Assembly: GCF_003148565.1 (NCBI RefSeq)
Contig: NZ_QGGL01000002.1
Location: 62,001 to 126,000, forward strand
DNA: 64,000 bases
Source of the DNA: Tumebacillus permanentifrigoris
GTDB lineage: Bacteria > Bacillota > Bacilli > Tumebacillales > Tumebacillaceae
Reading direction: 5' to 3'
Shown one piece after another: positions 27,914 to 36,644 of this stretch. The notes beneath the pieces were generated by a model, which had not been told where the DNA came from, did no database searches, and was given only the letters and a program-made list of their open reading frames with translations. A program made the translations under genes and the position numbers. Every line of letters starts with the position of its first letter. The stretch's first letter is position 1.

Positions 27914-28857
27914 CCTTGCGCGTCCTGCGCCCAGGGTTGCTGACCACCGTGCAGGACTTGGGACGGCCGGGCTACCAGAACCAAGGCGTAGTCGTCGGCG
28001 GCGCGGTCGATCGGTTCGCCCTGCGTGTGGCCAATCTGCTCGTGGGCAATCTGGAGGGAGCCGCCGCGCTGGAGATCACGTTACACGGACCGCGCTTGCA
28101 CGTGGAGAGCGACGTCTATCTCGCCATCGGCGGTGCTGACCTCTCGCCTGCGCTCGACGGTGAGCCGCTCCCGCTCTGGCGACCCCTGCTCGCTCCACGC
28201 GGCACAGTATTGGACTTCGGTGCTCCGCGTCGCGGTTGTCGAGCGTATCTCGCCATCGCAGGCGGTGGTTTTGACGTCCCGGTCGTGCTCGGCAGCCGGA
28301 GTGCCTACTTGCGTGCAGGAATCGGACGGGCCTTGGCAAAAGGCGATGTGATCGCGCCGCTTGGCACGCCACCTCGCACCCGTCTTCGAACCTCCGCTTA
28401 TCTCCACCCCGCCCTGCTCCCGGCGTACTCGCCACATCCCCTTTTGCGCGTGCTGCGCGGGAATCAGTTTGAGACGTTCACGCCGGAGAGTCGGGAACGT
28501 TTTTTCCAGACTCGCTATACGGTCACGCCGCACTCCGACCGCATGGGCTGTCGGCTGATGGGCGGCTCGTCGTTGGAACTCCAGCATGCGGAGCAGATGA
28601 TCTCCGAAGCGGTCACGTCTGGCACGATCCAAGTGCCACCGGCAGGCGGCCCGATCCTGTTGCTCGCCGACCGGCAGACCACGGGCGGGTATCCCAAGAT
28701 CGGACAGGTTGCCGCCGTCGACTTGCCGTTGGCCGCACAAGTGCCGCCCGGTGGGACGGTGCGTTTTCAGGAGATCTCGTTGGAGGAAGCGCTCTCGCTG
28801 TATGTTGCGAGGGAGCGAGCGTTGCTACGGCTCAAACTCGCCCTCGCTTCCCGCTAA
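27910..28857 (+). CDS. pxpC: 5-oxoprolinase subunit C (PxpC/KipA family)
   Basis: A 315-aa protein of the biotin-dependent carboxyltransferase / allophanate hydrolase subunit 2 family. Seen: LRPGLLTTVQDLGRPGYQ at the N-terminus, GGAVDRFALRVANLLVGN, AYLAIAGGGFDVPVVLGSRS, and the C-terminal DRQTTGGYPKIGQV block. The gene overlaps pxpB by four bases (ATGA), as expected for subunits of one complex. Confidence 0.94.
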   Translation: MTLRVLRPGLLTTVQDLGRPGYQNQGVVVGGAVDRFALRVANLLVGNLEGAAALEITLHGPRLHVESDVYLAIGGADLSPALDGEPLPLWRPLLAPRGTVLDFGAPRRGCRAYLAIAGGGFDVPVVLGSRSAYLRAGIGRALAKGDVIAPLGTPPRTRLRTSAYLHPALLPAYSPHPLLRVLRGNQFETFTPESRERFFQTRYTVTPHSDRMGCRLMGGSSLELQHAEQMISEAVTSGTIQVPPAGGPILLLADRQTTGGYPKIGQVAAVDLPLAAQVPPGGTVRFQEISLEEALSLYVARERALLRLKLALASR

Positions 28858-28886
28858 ACACCTGAACCAAGGGAGGAACCGCCATC

Positions 28887-29657
28887 ATGTATCGTGTCGA
28901 TTTGAATTGTGACATGGGAGAAAGTTATGGAGTGTATCGAATCGGTCAGGACGAACAGGTTTTGGACATCGTGACCTCGGCGAACATCGCCTGTGGATTC
29001 CACGCAGGCGATCCGGCGACGATGCGGCGCACGGTACACCTCGCGTTGGAGCGCGGTGTCGCCATCGGGGCACACCCTGGGCTGCCCGACTTGGTCGGGT
29101 TCGGACGCCGACAGTTCGAGATCACTCCGCGTGAGGCGTATGACATGACGATCTACCAGATCGGCTCGCTCGACGCGTTCGCCCGCGCGTCAGGTGTTCA
29201 ACTCCAACACGTCAAACCACACGGTGCCCTCTACAACATGGCGGCGGTCAACCGCAAACTGGCCGAAGCGATCGCCGAAGCGGTGTACGACCTCGACGGA
29301 CGGATGATGCTGTTCGGCTTGGCCAGCAGTGAACTGGTCAAAGCAGGCGAACGCATCGGCTTGGTCACGGCACACGAAGTGTTCGCCGACCGCACCTACC
29401 AAGCAGACGGCACGCTCACCCCGCGCAACCACGCCCAAGCGCTGATCACCGACCCTGAGCAATCGGTACATCAGGTTCTGCGCCTGATCACCGAAGGCCG
29501 TGTCCGCTCCTTGACCGGCGAGGACGTCTCCCTCCAAGCGGACACGATCTGCCTGCACGGAGATGGTGCGCACGCGTTGGCATTCGCACAGCGGATTCGC
29601 GAGGCGTTGGAAGCGGAGGACATCTTGGTCGAAGCGTTTCACTTGCAGGAGGCGTAA
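28887..29657 (+). CDS. pxpA: 5-oxoprolinase subunit A (PxpA, LamB/YcsF family)
   Basis: A 256-aa protein with the family start [16 protein letters not shown] and the conserved [19 protein letters not shown] and [12 protein letters not shown] blocks. It is the catalytic partner of PxpB/PxpC in cleaving 5-oxoproline, a damage product of glutamine and glutamate. The ATG has GGGAGG upstream. It lies 29 nt after pxpC, and the operon ends at the terminator that follows. Confidence 0.95.
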   Translation: MYRVDLNCDMGESYGVYRIGQDEQVLDIVTSANIACGFHAGDPATMRRTVHLALERGVAIGAHPGLPDLVGFGRRQFEITPREAYDMTIYQIGSLDAFARASGVQLQHVKPHGALYNMAAVNRKLAEAIAEAVYDLDGRMMLFGLASSELVKAGERIGLVTAHEVFADRTYQADGTLTPRNHAQALITDPEQSVHQVLRLITEGRVRSLTGEDVSLQADTICLHGDGAHALAFAQRIREALEAEDILVEAFHLQEA

Positions 29658-29670
29658 GGCGTACCGATAG

Positions 29671-29709
29671 TAAAAAACCTTGAGCGCGTGTGCGCCCAAG
29701 GTTTTTTAC
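29671..29709. terminator. bidirectional intrinsic terminator
   Basis: CCTTG.GCGC pairs with GCGC.CAAGG around a 4-nt loop, with six A on the left and six T on the right. It serves pxpBCA and the convergent UDG-like gene, whose stop lies inside it. Confidence 0.92.
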
Positions 29710-30326
29710 TGTTGGTAGCGTGCGACGACTTCAGCGGTCTTGTCCCGATAGCGTTCCTTGTCCCAATTGTTGAAGGACGGGTGAGGAACGTCCGGCACGA
29801 CCTGCCAGTTCGCGGAGTGGACGCCAGCGAGTCGGAAGTACTTCTGCGCGTAAGCACCGCATGGCACGAGGATCAGCCTGCGGTCGACCAACGCTTGCAA
29901 CCGCGCCCGCAGCTTGTCGAGGATCAAGGCTTGGAGTTCGTTCCACGGGGCGAGCTCCAAGCCTTTTTTCCGATCCGCCCGCAAGCCTTCCAGCAGGGGG
30001 AAAAACGCGCCGTGCGCCGCGGGGTCCAAAGTTGTGTTGGCGTAGGCGTTGCTCTGCATCGGGATCTGGCAGACGTTCATCAAGCCGATCCGGTAGCGTT
30101 CCGGGTCGCTTTTCACCACCGGTCCGAGTTTGCCGCTCACACCCAACAGGTGCTTCGCCATCGAACCGCCTGACAACCCCGCAACCGGGACTCCATGCAG
30201 CAACTCCTGCGTGTGCGGGCTTTCGAGGAGAAAGACCATCCGAGCGTTGTTCGGGATCAGGTCGGGAACCCCGTACTCGACTGCGACCTCTTCAAACTTC
30301 TCAGCAAGAGATTGTGTTACTAACAT
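29706..30326 (-). CDS. uracil-DNA glycosylase superfamily-like protein
   Basis: A 206-aa soluble protein. FLLESPHTQEL with a following Gly-rich turn, ILVPCGAYAQKYF and VPHPSFNNW resemble, in order, the active-site, central and HPS-type motifs of the UDG superfamily. The usual catalytic residues are not all evident, so activity on DNA is uncertain. Start: the ATG at 30326 has AGGTGG 8 nt upstream, while the GTG at 30338 sits only 3 nt after AGGAG. It converges on pxpA and follows the methyltransferase fusion gene by 70 bp. A general family call is likely; a specific function is not assigned. Confidence 0.6.
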   Translation of the reverse strand: MLVTQSLAEKFEEVAVEYGVPDLIPNNARMVFLLESPHTQELLHGVPVAGLSGGSMAKHLLGVSGKLGPVVKSDPERYRIGLMNVCQIPMQSNAYANTTLDPAAHGAFFPLLEGLRADRKKGLELAPWNELQALILDKLRARLQALVDRRLILVPCGAYAQKYFRLAGVHSANWQVVPDVPHPSFNNWDKERYRDKTAEVVARYQQ

Positions 30327-30396
30327 GATGTGGACCACCTACTCCTTCTAGCTACCCCTGTCTAGCAAAACTTGTCTTCTCACGCCCGCCGAAAGT

Positions 30397-31578
30397 CTAT
30401 GCTTTTTGAGCGACGAGTGTAAACGTTTTGGGCAGCCCGATGTCGTCGATCTTGGTGTTCGGCTCCTCACTGAGCGAGGTGATAGCGAGCCCGGCTTGCG
30501 CAAAGGCGGTGACGATTTCGCCGAGCGTCCACTTGCGATGGCGAACCTTTTTCAACTCGCGCCCATCTGGGAAGTGCTTGCTGTAGGCGACGTCCGCTTC
30601 CTCGAATCCGCTCTCGAAGTAGTTGCCTGTCACTTTGTGCTTCTTGCCCTTCGACGTGATCAACTTGGTCGAGATCGGGTGGAAGTCGTGCAACACAAAC
30701 CTCCCGCCCGGCTTGAGCAGATCGCGGACGACATGCCCGAGCGGCAACAGGTCGATGAAATAGTGCAGGATGCCCAATTCCATCAACACCACGTCATAGT
30801 CCCCGGTCAACTCCTCCGCTGGCAGGTCCAGCACATCGGACACAACATAGCGCAACGCCACGCCTGCTTCTCGCGCTACATCCTGCGCGTAGGCGGCATT
30901 TTCCCGAGAAATGTCCATCACGGCCGCGTCCGCACCAAGCAACGCCATCGCAATCCCCTTCGCTCCGTGTGAGCCAAGCAGGTTGACCGTCTTTTTCCCG
31001 TGCAGATCACCGAGTTGTTCATTCAACGGAGCGAGACGCGCCTCCGGGTCTTTTTTGATCCATGCGGCCGCTTCGGCTGGGCTACCGTAGCGATGCACCC
31101 ACGCATCGTAGGTGCTCTGGTTCCACGCTTCTGCATTGATCTGGCTGTGTTCGCGCTGCAGGTTCCGCAGGAACTTCGCGATCAACAACGTGCGCGGGTC
31201 CGCACTTCCCCACGTGCGGCGGTAGAAATCAAACGACTTCACATAGAGCTTCTGCCCCTCATGGACGATGCTCCAGCGGTCGATGTTGGTCAGAATCACC
31301 GTGTTGTAGCGGCAGAGGATCGTGGTCGGCACCCCATCGCGCGTGAACGACAAACTCGACCAGCCCTTGCCGCTGTCTTCCTGTGCCTCATCTGTAGCAA
31401 ACAGACGGCGTGCGTCTGTGAATTGATCCCATTGAATCTCCACCGTGAGTCGTTCCAGCTCGATGCCCTCGACCCCTTGCGCCCAGAGCGCCGACTCTTC
31501 CACGACCATATAAGCAATCCCCGCGCCTTCCAGCTCGGAGACAAGCGCGTGCAACACCGGCCACCACGTTTGTACCAT
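30397..31578 (-). CDS. SAM-dependent methyltransferase with nucleotidyltransferase-like N-terminal domain
   Basis: A 393-aa two-part protein. Residues 1-140 (HALVSELEGAGIAYMVVEES, then a basic/acidic alpha-beta region ending TLLIAKFLRNLQ) recall small nucleotidyltransferase-fold domains. Residues ~155-390 are a class I methyltransferase: the SAM-binding strand is TVNLLGSHGAKGIAMALLGA, followed by AAVMDIS and ELGILHYFIDLLPL. The C-terminal half matches a Bacillales methyltransferase family of unknown substrate. Start: the ATG at 31578 has GAGGTG 9 nt upstream; the frame is open 23 codons further without a site. The N-terminal call is a guess from pattern. Confidence 0.75.
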   Translation of the reverse strand: MVQTWWPVLHALVSELEGAGIAYMVVEESALWAQGVEGIELERLTVEIQWDQFTDARRLFATDEAQEDSGKGWSSLSFTRDGVPTTILCRYNTVILTNIDRWSIVHEGQKLYVKSFDFYRRTWGSADPRTLLIAKFLRNLQREHSQINAEAWNQSTYDAWVHRYGSPAEAAAWIKKDPEARLAPLNEQLGDLHGKKTVNLLGSHGAKGIAMALLGADAAVMDISRENAAYAQDVAREAGVALRYVVSDVLDLPAEELTGDYDVVLMELGILHYFIDLLPLGHVVRDLLKPGGRFVLHDFHPISTKLITSKGKKHKVTGNYFESGFEEADVAYSKHFPDGRELKKVRHRKWTLGEIVTAFAQAGLAITSLSEEPNTKIDDIGLPKTFTLVAQKA

Positions 31579-31852
31579 GAAATCTGTCACCTCAAATTCG
31601 ATCTTTTTTCCATGCCTTAGCTTACCTGAACTTGGTTCGGAACACAAGAATCGGCAAGCTCAGCCTGAACCCTGACCCAAAGCGTTCCCCCTAGACATGA
31701 TGTGCTGCAACGCAACCTGAACGACTTGAAAAATCGCTTCTCTTTTAATAGAAGCTCGTGAAAACGGGATCATCATCCGCACGTTCGCATCTTCACGCTG
31801 ACGATTTCGCTGACTTTTTACTCGTAACTAAAGTAAATTCCTAATTAATAAA
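31579..31852. other. gap between methyltransferase gene and efflux operon
   Basis: About 270 bp without a gene. It should hold the minus-strand promoter of the methyltransferase gene. The one visible structure is GCTTCT-N8-AGAAGC near 31738-31757. Confidence 0.4.
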
Positions 31853-31888
31853 ATCCAACCGCACCTGTGTATGCGGTTGGATTATTTT
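31853..31888. terminator. hairpin with T-rich tail upstream of the efflux operon
   Basis: ATCCAACCGCA pairs perfectly with TGCGGTTGGAT across 8 nt, followed by TATTTT. There is no gene directly upstream on the plus strand, so it may end a short untranslated RNA or simply insulate the efflux promoter that begins 3 bp later. Confidence 0.7.
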
Positions 31889-31890
31889 AA

Positions 31891-31919
31891 TTGACAAAAT
31901 GTAATTTTCGTTATAACAT
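31891..31919 (+). promoter_or_regulatory. sigma-A promoter of the efflux operon
   Basis: TTGACA (31891-31896), 17-bp spacer, TAACAT (31914-31919). The core lies in an imperfect dyad (AAATGT ... ACATTT), and two TTTCG/CGAAA palindromes follow downstream. Confidence 0.75.
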
Positions 31920-31963
31920 TTCGTATGCGAAACATTTTTATTCGATTCATGTTCATTTCGAAA
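31919..31963 (+). promoter_or_regulatory. tandem operator-like palindromes at the efflux promoter
   Basis: TTTCGTATGCGAAA at 31919-31932 and TTTCGAAA at 31956-31963. Both copies are followed by CATT, and ACATT or CATT precedes them. They overlap the -10 and the early transcribed region, where a repressor would block transcription. The MarR protein encoded at the end of this operon is the obvious candidate ligand; that link is inference. Confidence 0.55.
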
Positions 31964-31988
31964 CATTCTAAGGAGGAGAGAGAAACAG

Positions 31989-32636
31989 ATGAGCAACACT
32001 AACTTTCGCCGCATGATCCTGATCAACGTACTCATTGTGGTCGTGCTGGTCGCCGGAGGTTTCGCCGGGTACTACTTCTACAATCAATCGGTAACCTACC
32101 TGAGCACCGACAATGCCAAGATCGACGGGCAAGCGGTCACGATCGCACCGCCAGTCGCAGGCAAACTCGTCGAATGGAACGGCGAGGTCGGCAAGAGCTA
32201 TTCCGCTGGGGACAAGATCGGCGCTGTGGAAACTGCACAGGGTAAAGTCGACATCACCGTGCCGGATACGGTCACCCTCGTCACCTCGAACGCAGTCAAA
32301 AACGCATTCGTCGGAGCAGGCTCCCCCCTTGCGTATGCCTTTAACCTCGACCATCTGCGCGTGACGGCAAACATCAAGGAAACCGATCTCGACGATGTCG
32401 AAGCCGGCCAAACTGTCGATGTATACGTCGACGCCTACGAAGGCACCACGCTGACAGGCAAAGTTTCCACCGTCGGTCTGACCACCGCCAATACCTTCTC
32501 GCTGTTGCCAGCTTCCAACACCACAGGCAACTTCACCAAGGTTACGCAAGTCATCCCGGTCACCGTCACCCTCGACGGGTACAAAGGGCTGGAACTCGCA
32601 CCTGGCATGAACGTCACCGTGCGCATCCACAAATAG
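31989..32636 (+). CDS. HlyD/EmrA-family membrane fusion protein, short form
   Basis: A 215-aa protein with one N-terminal membrane helix (about residues 9-29) and an EmrA-like body: STDNAKIDGQAVTIAPPVAGKL is the first half of the lipoyl-like hairpin, and the C-terminal ELAPGMNVTVRIHK strand closes the beta-barrel. It is shorter than Gram-negative EmrA (about 390 aa) because the long coiled coil is missing, as in other Gram-positive members. It pairs with the 14-TM exporter 17 nt downstream. AAGGAGGAGAG lies before the ATG. Confidence 0.9.
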   Translation: MSNTNFRRMILINVLIVVVLVAGGFAGYYFYNQSVTYLSTDNAKIDGQAVTIAPPVAGKLVEWNGEVGKSYSAGDKIGAVETAQGKVDITVPDTVTLVTSNAVKNAFVGAGSPLAYAFNLDHLRVTANIKETDLDDVEAGQTVDVYVDAYEGTTLTGKVSTVGLTTANTFSLLPASNTTGNFTKVTQVIPVTVTLDGYKGLELAPGMNVTVRIHK

Positions 32637-32653
32637 AGAGCGGGTGAAACGCA

Positions 32654-34378
32654 ATGACCGCATTTCTTTGGGGATATGGCGCGTTTGCCGTGCTGCTGCT
32701 CCTGCTGGTGAACGGCTTCCTGCGCCGCAGAGCCAGCCGCATGGCACAGCGAACGAAACTTGAACCACATGCAGCATCACCATCTGGTCGTCCTGCCGCA
32801 ACTCCCGCTTCCTCGGGCGCTCCCGACCTTTCGAACCTGAAAATCGGAAAGTTGCTCGCTGTCGTGTTGCTCGGCGGTTTTGTGGCCGTCCTAAATCAAT
32901 CGTTGCTGAACATCGCGTTGCCGCACATGATGAACGACCTGAACGTTTCAGCGACGACGATCAACTGGCTGATCACAGGCTATATGTTGATGAACGGTGT
33001 CACGATCCCGCTGTCCTCGTTCTTGACGCGGCGCTTCGGCACGCGCAATCTGTTCATTTTTGCCATCCTGCTGTTCACACTGGGCGCGATCATCTGCGCA
33101 GCCTCGCCAGGCTTCACGCTGATCCTCGTCGGGCGATTTGTCCAAGCCGGCGGTGCTGGCTTGATCATGCCGCTGATGATGAACGTCGTCCTCACCGTCT
33201 TCCCGCCGGAAAAACGCGGCATGGCGATGGGTCTGGCGGGCGTCGTCGTCATCTTTGCCCCGGCGATCGGGCCTACCCTCGCAGGCTGGGTTGTCCAAAA
33301 CTACTCGTGGCGGCTCCTGTTCATCCTCGTCATCCCGATTGGGATCATCGACCTCCTGATCGCGTTGACCTGGATGAAGGACGTTACCGAGCGCGTGCGC
33401 GAGAAGTTCGACCTGTGGGGCTTTCTCTTTTCGACGATCGGTTTTGGCGACTTGCTGTTCGGGTTTAGCAAGGCCGGTTCTGCCGGTTGGACGAGCCCGC
33501 AAGTTCTGATCCCGATCGTCGTCGGCATCATCGGTCTCGCGCTCTTCGTCTGGCGCGAACTGACCACCGACGAACCGATGCTCGACCTGCGCGCCTTCGG
33601 GTACAGCGTGTTCACGCTGGCGATCATCGTCTCCTCGCTGATGTACATGGCGATGATTGCTGCGATGGTGCTGCTCCCGATCTACCTGCAGAACATCCGC
33701 GGGTTTACGCCCGTCGAATCGGGACTCCTGCTGTTGCCGGGCGCCCTGATGATGGCTGTGTTTTCCCCGATCGCAGGCGGCCTGATGAACCGGATCGGTG
33801 CGCGTCCACTGATCGTGACCGGCTTGGTGATCTCCGTGATCACCACATGGCAATTCACCCATCTGTCGGCCGACACATCGTATGGCACCATCCTCGTCCT
33901 GAACTCGATTCGGATGATCGGGATGGCGTTGATGATGATGACGACCACGACGGAAGGTCTCAATCAATTGCCGGAACGCTTGGGAAGTCACGGAACCGCG
34001 CTCTCCAACACGTTCCAACAGGTTTTTGCGTCGCTGGGCACCGCGCTGCTGGTCACGATCATGACCACGCACGCCACGTACCACGCCGCCTCGCTTGCCA
34101 ACGAGATGACCACCACCAACCCCTTGCTCTACCAGCAACTCGGACGTTTGGGCCAAGGTGTGGCCGTATCAACCGGGCTGTCTGCGCAGGCAAGCAACTC
34201 ACTCGTCAGCGTACTGATGAATGGCCTCATCGTGAAGGAATCGACCATTCAGGGCATCAACGACGCCTTTGTCGTCGGTACGGCGCTCACGGCGGCCGCA
34301 CTTCTGACCTCGCTCTTCATGCGTCGATCCAAAGCCAAAGTTGTCTCACAGCCGGCAGAAGGGTATCATGAAGCGTAA
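32654..34378 (+). CDS. DHA2-family MFS drug efflux permease (EmrB/QacA type)
   Basis: A 574-aa membrane protein with 14 predicted TM segments after an N-terminal extra helix and a polar linker (residues 1-55). Family features: LNQSLLNIALPHMMNDLNVS (TM1 region), WLITGYMLMNGVTIPLSSFL, and the loop motif RRFGTRNLF after TM2. Inferred role: proton-driven export of a toxic compound together with the EmrA-like protein. Second of three genes; the MarR regulator follows 24 nt later. Confidence 0.92.
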   Translation: MTAFLWGYGAFAVLLLLLVNGFLRRRASRMAQRTKLEPHAASPSGRPAATPASSGAPDLSNLKIGKLLAVVLLGGFVAVLNQSLLNIALPHMMNDLNVSATTINWLITGYMLMNGVTIPLSSFLTRRFGTRNLFIFAILLFTLGAIICAASPGFTLILVGRFVQAGGAGLIMPLMMNVVLTVFPPEKRGMAMGLAGVVVIFAPAIGPTLAGWVVQNYSWRLLFILVIPIGIIDLLIALTWMKDVTERVREKFDLWGFLFSTIGFGDLLFGFSKAGSAGWTSPQVLIPIVVGIIGLALFVWRELTTDEPMLDLRAFGYSVFTLAIIVSSLMYMAMIAAMVLLPIYLQNIRGFTPVESGLLLLPGALMMAVFSPIAGGLMNRIGARPLIVTGLVISVITTWQFTHLSADTSYGTILVLNSIRMIGMALMMMTTTTEGLNQLPERLGSHGTALSNTFQQVFASLGTALLVTIMTTHATYHAASLANEMTTTNPLLYQQLGRLGQGVAVSTGLSAQASNSLVSVLMNGLIVKESTIQGINDAFVVGTALTAAALLTSLFMRRSKAKVVSQPAEGYHEA

Positions 34379-34402
34379 CAGCATCCCGAGGGAGGCTTTA
34401 CG

Positions 34403-34873
34403 ATGACTACTTTGCCAGAACTAGAGAAAATCAAGCGATGTACGATGCCGTTTCGTGAATTGAATCGGGTCTTGTTTCAACTTCGGACCCTCGATGCAGA
34501 TCGAGTCGGCATCACACCCCAGCAGTTGATGGTGTTGAATGAAGTTCGCAACAACCCGGGGATCGGGCTCGATCAGTTGAGTGAGCACGTACAACTCGCC
34601 AGCAGCACGTTGAGCGGCATCGTGGATCGGTTGGTCAAGTCAGACCTGTTGCGACGCGAGCGTTCCACACGCGACCGACGCCAGCTGGAATTGCACCTCT
34701 CGCCGAGTGGGTTGGAGAAATTGCAAGAAGCCTACGATCCGGAGAAGTCCGTCCTGCTGCAACGGATGGCGGTCGCGCTGGAGATGCCCGCGCAAGACAT
34801 TGAGACGATGATCCGGATTCAAAACCAATTCCTAGCCCGTTTGCGCGGGACGGAGGAACTGGAGCGCACATAA
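34403..34873 (+). CDS. MarR-family transcriptional regulator
   Basis: A 156-aa winged-helix protein. The recognition part reads LDQLSEHVQLASSTLSGIVDRL, followed by the wing DLLRRERSTRDRRQLELHLS. It is the last gene of the EmrAB-type operon, so it most likely represses that operon through the palindromes at 31919-31963. GGGAGG precedes the ATG. No obvious terminator follows within the 79-nt gap to the next gene. Confidence 0.9.
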   Translation: MTTLPELEKIKRCTMPFRELNRVLFQLRTLDADRVGITPQQLMVLNEVRNNPGIGLDQLSEHVQLASSTLSGIVDRLVKSDLLRRERSTRDRRQLELHLSPSGLEKLQEAYDPEKSVLLQRMAVALEMPAQDIETMIRIQNQFLARLRGTEELERT

Positions 34874-34895
34874 ACAGGCTGGTGCGGAGCGCGAA

Positions 34896-34931
34896 ACGGA
34901 CAGGTTTCCCGTAGGATACAGTAGTCCTACG
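34896..34931 (+). promoter_or_regulatory. sigma-K-like promoter and palindrome upstream of the small protein gene
   Basis: AC at 34896, 17 nt, then GATACAGTA at 34915-34923, which matches the sigma-K pattern apart from G for C at the first -10 position. The -10 lies in the loop of a 7-bp inverted repeat (CGTAGGA-N8-TCCTACG, 34910-34931). The palindrome could be an operator; it has no T run, so it is not a terminator. Confidence 0.45.
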
Positions 34932-34952
34932 AGAAAGGAGGAGTTGTTTGTT

Positions 34953-35261
34953 ATGGCACTCTCCCCTTGCCACGTCCGCAAGCACGTGGGCCGTCATGTG
35001 TGCATCACCTGCCACGACGGCGCACGACACTATGGCGTCGTCCACAGCGTCACCCGCGACGGAGTCTACCTGCAACGCACGCCCTACGGCGGTAGCGTCT
35101 CCGCTCAAGCTGATGAATCGACGGTCCAACATGCCGATCGCCCGCACGCGGTTGACGGCGAATCGGTTTTCTTCCCCCTGCTGTTCCTGCCTCTGGTCGC
35201 GCTCGCCGTAGTCGCTGCCACCGCACCGTATCGGTACGGTTATGGTGGGTACTACTGGTAA
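34953..35261 (+). CDS. small uncharacterised protein, probably sporulation-related
   Basis: A 102-aa protein. Residues ~5-50 (HVRKHVGRHVCITCHDGARH, then YGVVHSVTRDGVYLQ) look like an Sm/LSM-type small beta-barrel. One hydrophobic segment follows (FFPLLFLPLVALAVVAA), and the tail is aromatic and Gly-rich (YRYGYGGYYW), a style common among Bacillales spore coat proteins. The ATG at 34953 lies 9 nt after AGGAGGAG. The sigma-K-like promoter upstream supports a mother-cell role. Function unknown. Confidence 0.75.
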   Translation: MALSPCHVRKHVGRHVCITCHDGARHYGVVHSVTRDGVYLQRTPYGGSVSAQADESTVQHADRPHAVDGESVFFPLLFLPLVALAVVAATAPYRYGYGGYYW

Positions 35262-35264
35262 GCA

Positions 35265-35301
35265 TAAAAATCCCGCCCCCTATTCGGAGGCGGGATTTTT
35301 T
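35265..35301. terminator. bidirectional intrinsic terminator
   Basis: TCCCGCC pairs with GGCGGGA, with A and T runs outside. It overlaps the last codons of the convergent permease gene and ends the small-protein gene. Confidence 0.9.
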
Positions 35302-36620
35302 ACTCGTTCGCGAAAGACCACATGTTCGAGGAACAAGCAGAGCAGCAGCCCGACCAAAATGCCGTTGGCGACCAAGTTGCGCAGCCAAGGATCGAGTGTG
35401 GCGATCGCGCTGGGCGGGAGGAACATCACGCCGATGCCCACCATCAGCGAGAAGCCGATCACCTGCAAGTTGCGCGGGGAGGGTTCCAATGACATCAAGT
35501 CGCGGATGCCAAAGCCCATCATCTGGGCGAACGGCACAAACAGGGCCGCATACGCCACCTCAGATGGCAACGTGGCGAAAAAATCCCCGATGATCGGGAA
35601 CAGCCCACTGAGCGCTACCATCGTCGCCCCGATCAGGAACGGGCGCTTGGAGCGGATGCCCGTCGTCGAGATGAAGCCTGCTGATACGGAGAGCGGTACG
35701 GGGCCGATCGTGGCGAACATCCCTGACAACACCGAGCCGATCCCATTGCCCCGCAATCCGCGTCGGTAGGTGTCCGAGGAGATCTCTTGGCCGAGCGTGC
35801 GGGCGACGACGAGGATCGAGGCGACGACGTTCGAGATCAGAATCACCCCGGTCAGCACCGAGGTCAACACGATGCCCGTGTCCCAGATCGGAGTGCCCCA
35901 AGCGAAGAGCTGTGGCAGGGCGAACCAGTGCGTGGCCTCCCCTGTCGCCTCGCGATCGAGATACCCAAAGGCGGCAAACAGCGCCCACCCGATCACGATC
36001 CCGATCAACGGCCCCATGCTTCGCCAGAGACCCCGTCCCTTGAGCGAGAGCATCAACACGATCAAGATCACGCCAAGCGACATCAGCACCACCGTGCCAT
36101 CGATACCACCTGTGCGAGTGATGCCGAGCATGCCTTTGAAAAACGACCCGCTGAGCGAGACGACCAGCAGTATGAGATAGACTCCGGTGACGAGCGGAGT
36201 AAACAGATCTCGCAGGCGTCCCATCAGCGGCAAGAGGCTGAGCAACACCAGCACAACTCCGGCGATGATCATCCCCATCTCCAATTGCCGGAGCACCGCG
36301 CCCTTGTCACCACCTGTTGCGACGGCCGCCAAGGTCAGGAACAACGCCCACCACATGCCGGCCGCCCCTTCGATCAGCGGCAAGCGATGACCGACTAGCA
36401 CTTGCAACAGCGTCATGCCACCGCTGACCAGCAAGATCCGCTGTACCAGCGACGACACATCCCCTGCTGGCAGATCGAACGCAGCTCCGACGACGATCGG
36501 GGCGGCGATGGTGTTCGCCAACAAAAACACCATCCACTGCACACTCTGCAACCAGAGCATCGTCCCGCGTGGAGCTGGTTCGCGCAACGCTTGATCAGAA
36601 TGGCTCTTTGGTTCACTCAT
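35280..36620 (-). CDS. NCS2-family nucleobase/cation symporter
   Basis: A 446-aa membrane protein of the uracil/xanthine permease family (12-14 TM). Family features: QWMVFLLANTIAAPIVVGAA in the first helix, EGAAGMWWALFLTLAAVA in the third, and the late signature GSVLSGMFATIGPVPLSVSA with STTGIRSKRPFLIG. It imports a purine or pyrimidine base with protons; the substrate is not certain. It lies 24 nt downstream of the HAD phosphatase gene, probably on the same mRNA. AAGGAGG precedes the ATG. Confidence 0.88.
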   Translation of the reverse strand: MSEPKSHSDQALREPAPRGTMLWLQSVQWMVFLLANTIAAPIVVGAAFDLPAGDVSSLVQRILLVSGGMTLLQVLVGHRLPLIEGAAGMWWALFLTLAAVATGGDKGAVLRQLEMGMIIAGVVLVLLSLLPLMGRLRDLFTPLVTGVYLILLVVSLSGSFFKGMLGITRTGGIDGTVVLMSLGVILIVLMLSLKGRGLWRSMGPLIGIVIGWALFAAFGYLDREATGEATHWFALPQLFAWGTPIWDTGIVLTSVLTGVILISNVVASILVVARTLGQEISSDTYRRGLRGNGIGSVLSGMFATIGPVPLSVSAGFISTTGIRSKRPFLIGATMVALSGLFPIIGDFFATLPSEVAYAALFVPFAQMMGFGIRDLMSLEPSPRNLQVIGFSLMVGIGVMFLPPSAIATLDPWLRNLVANGILVGLLLCLFLEHVVFRERVKNPASE

Positions 36621-36644
36621 GCGATGCGCCTCCTTTTTCTCTCT

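Noticed and set aside
32948-34156. 402-codon open frame antisense to the EmrB-like gene
   Set aside because: Composition is extreme (Asp, Arg, His, Gln), as expected for the complement of a hydrophobic membrane protein; no recognisable domain.
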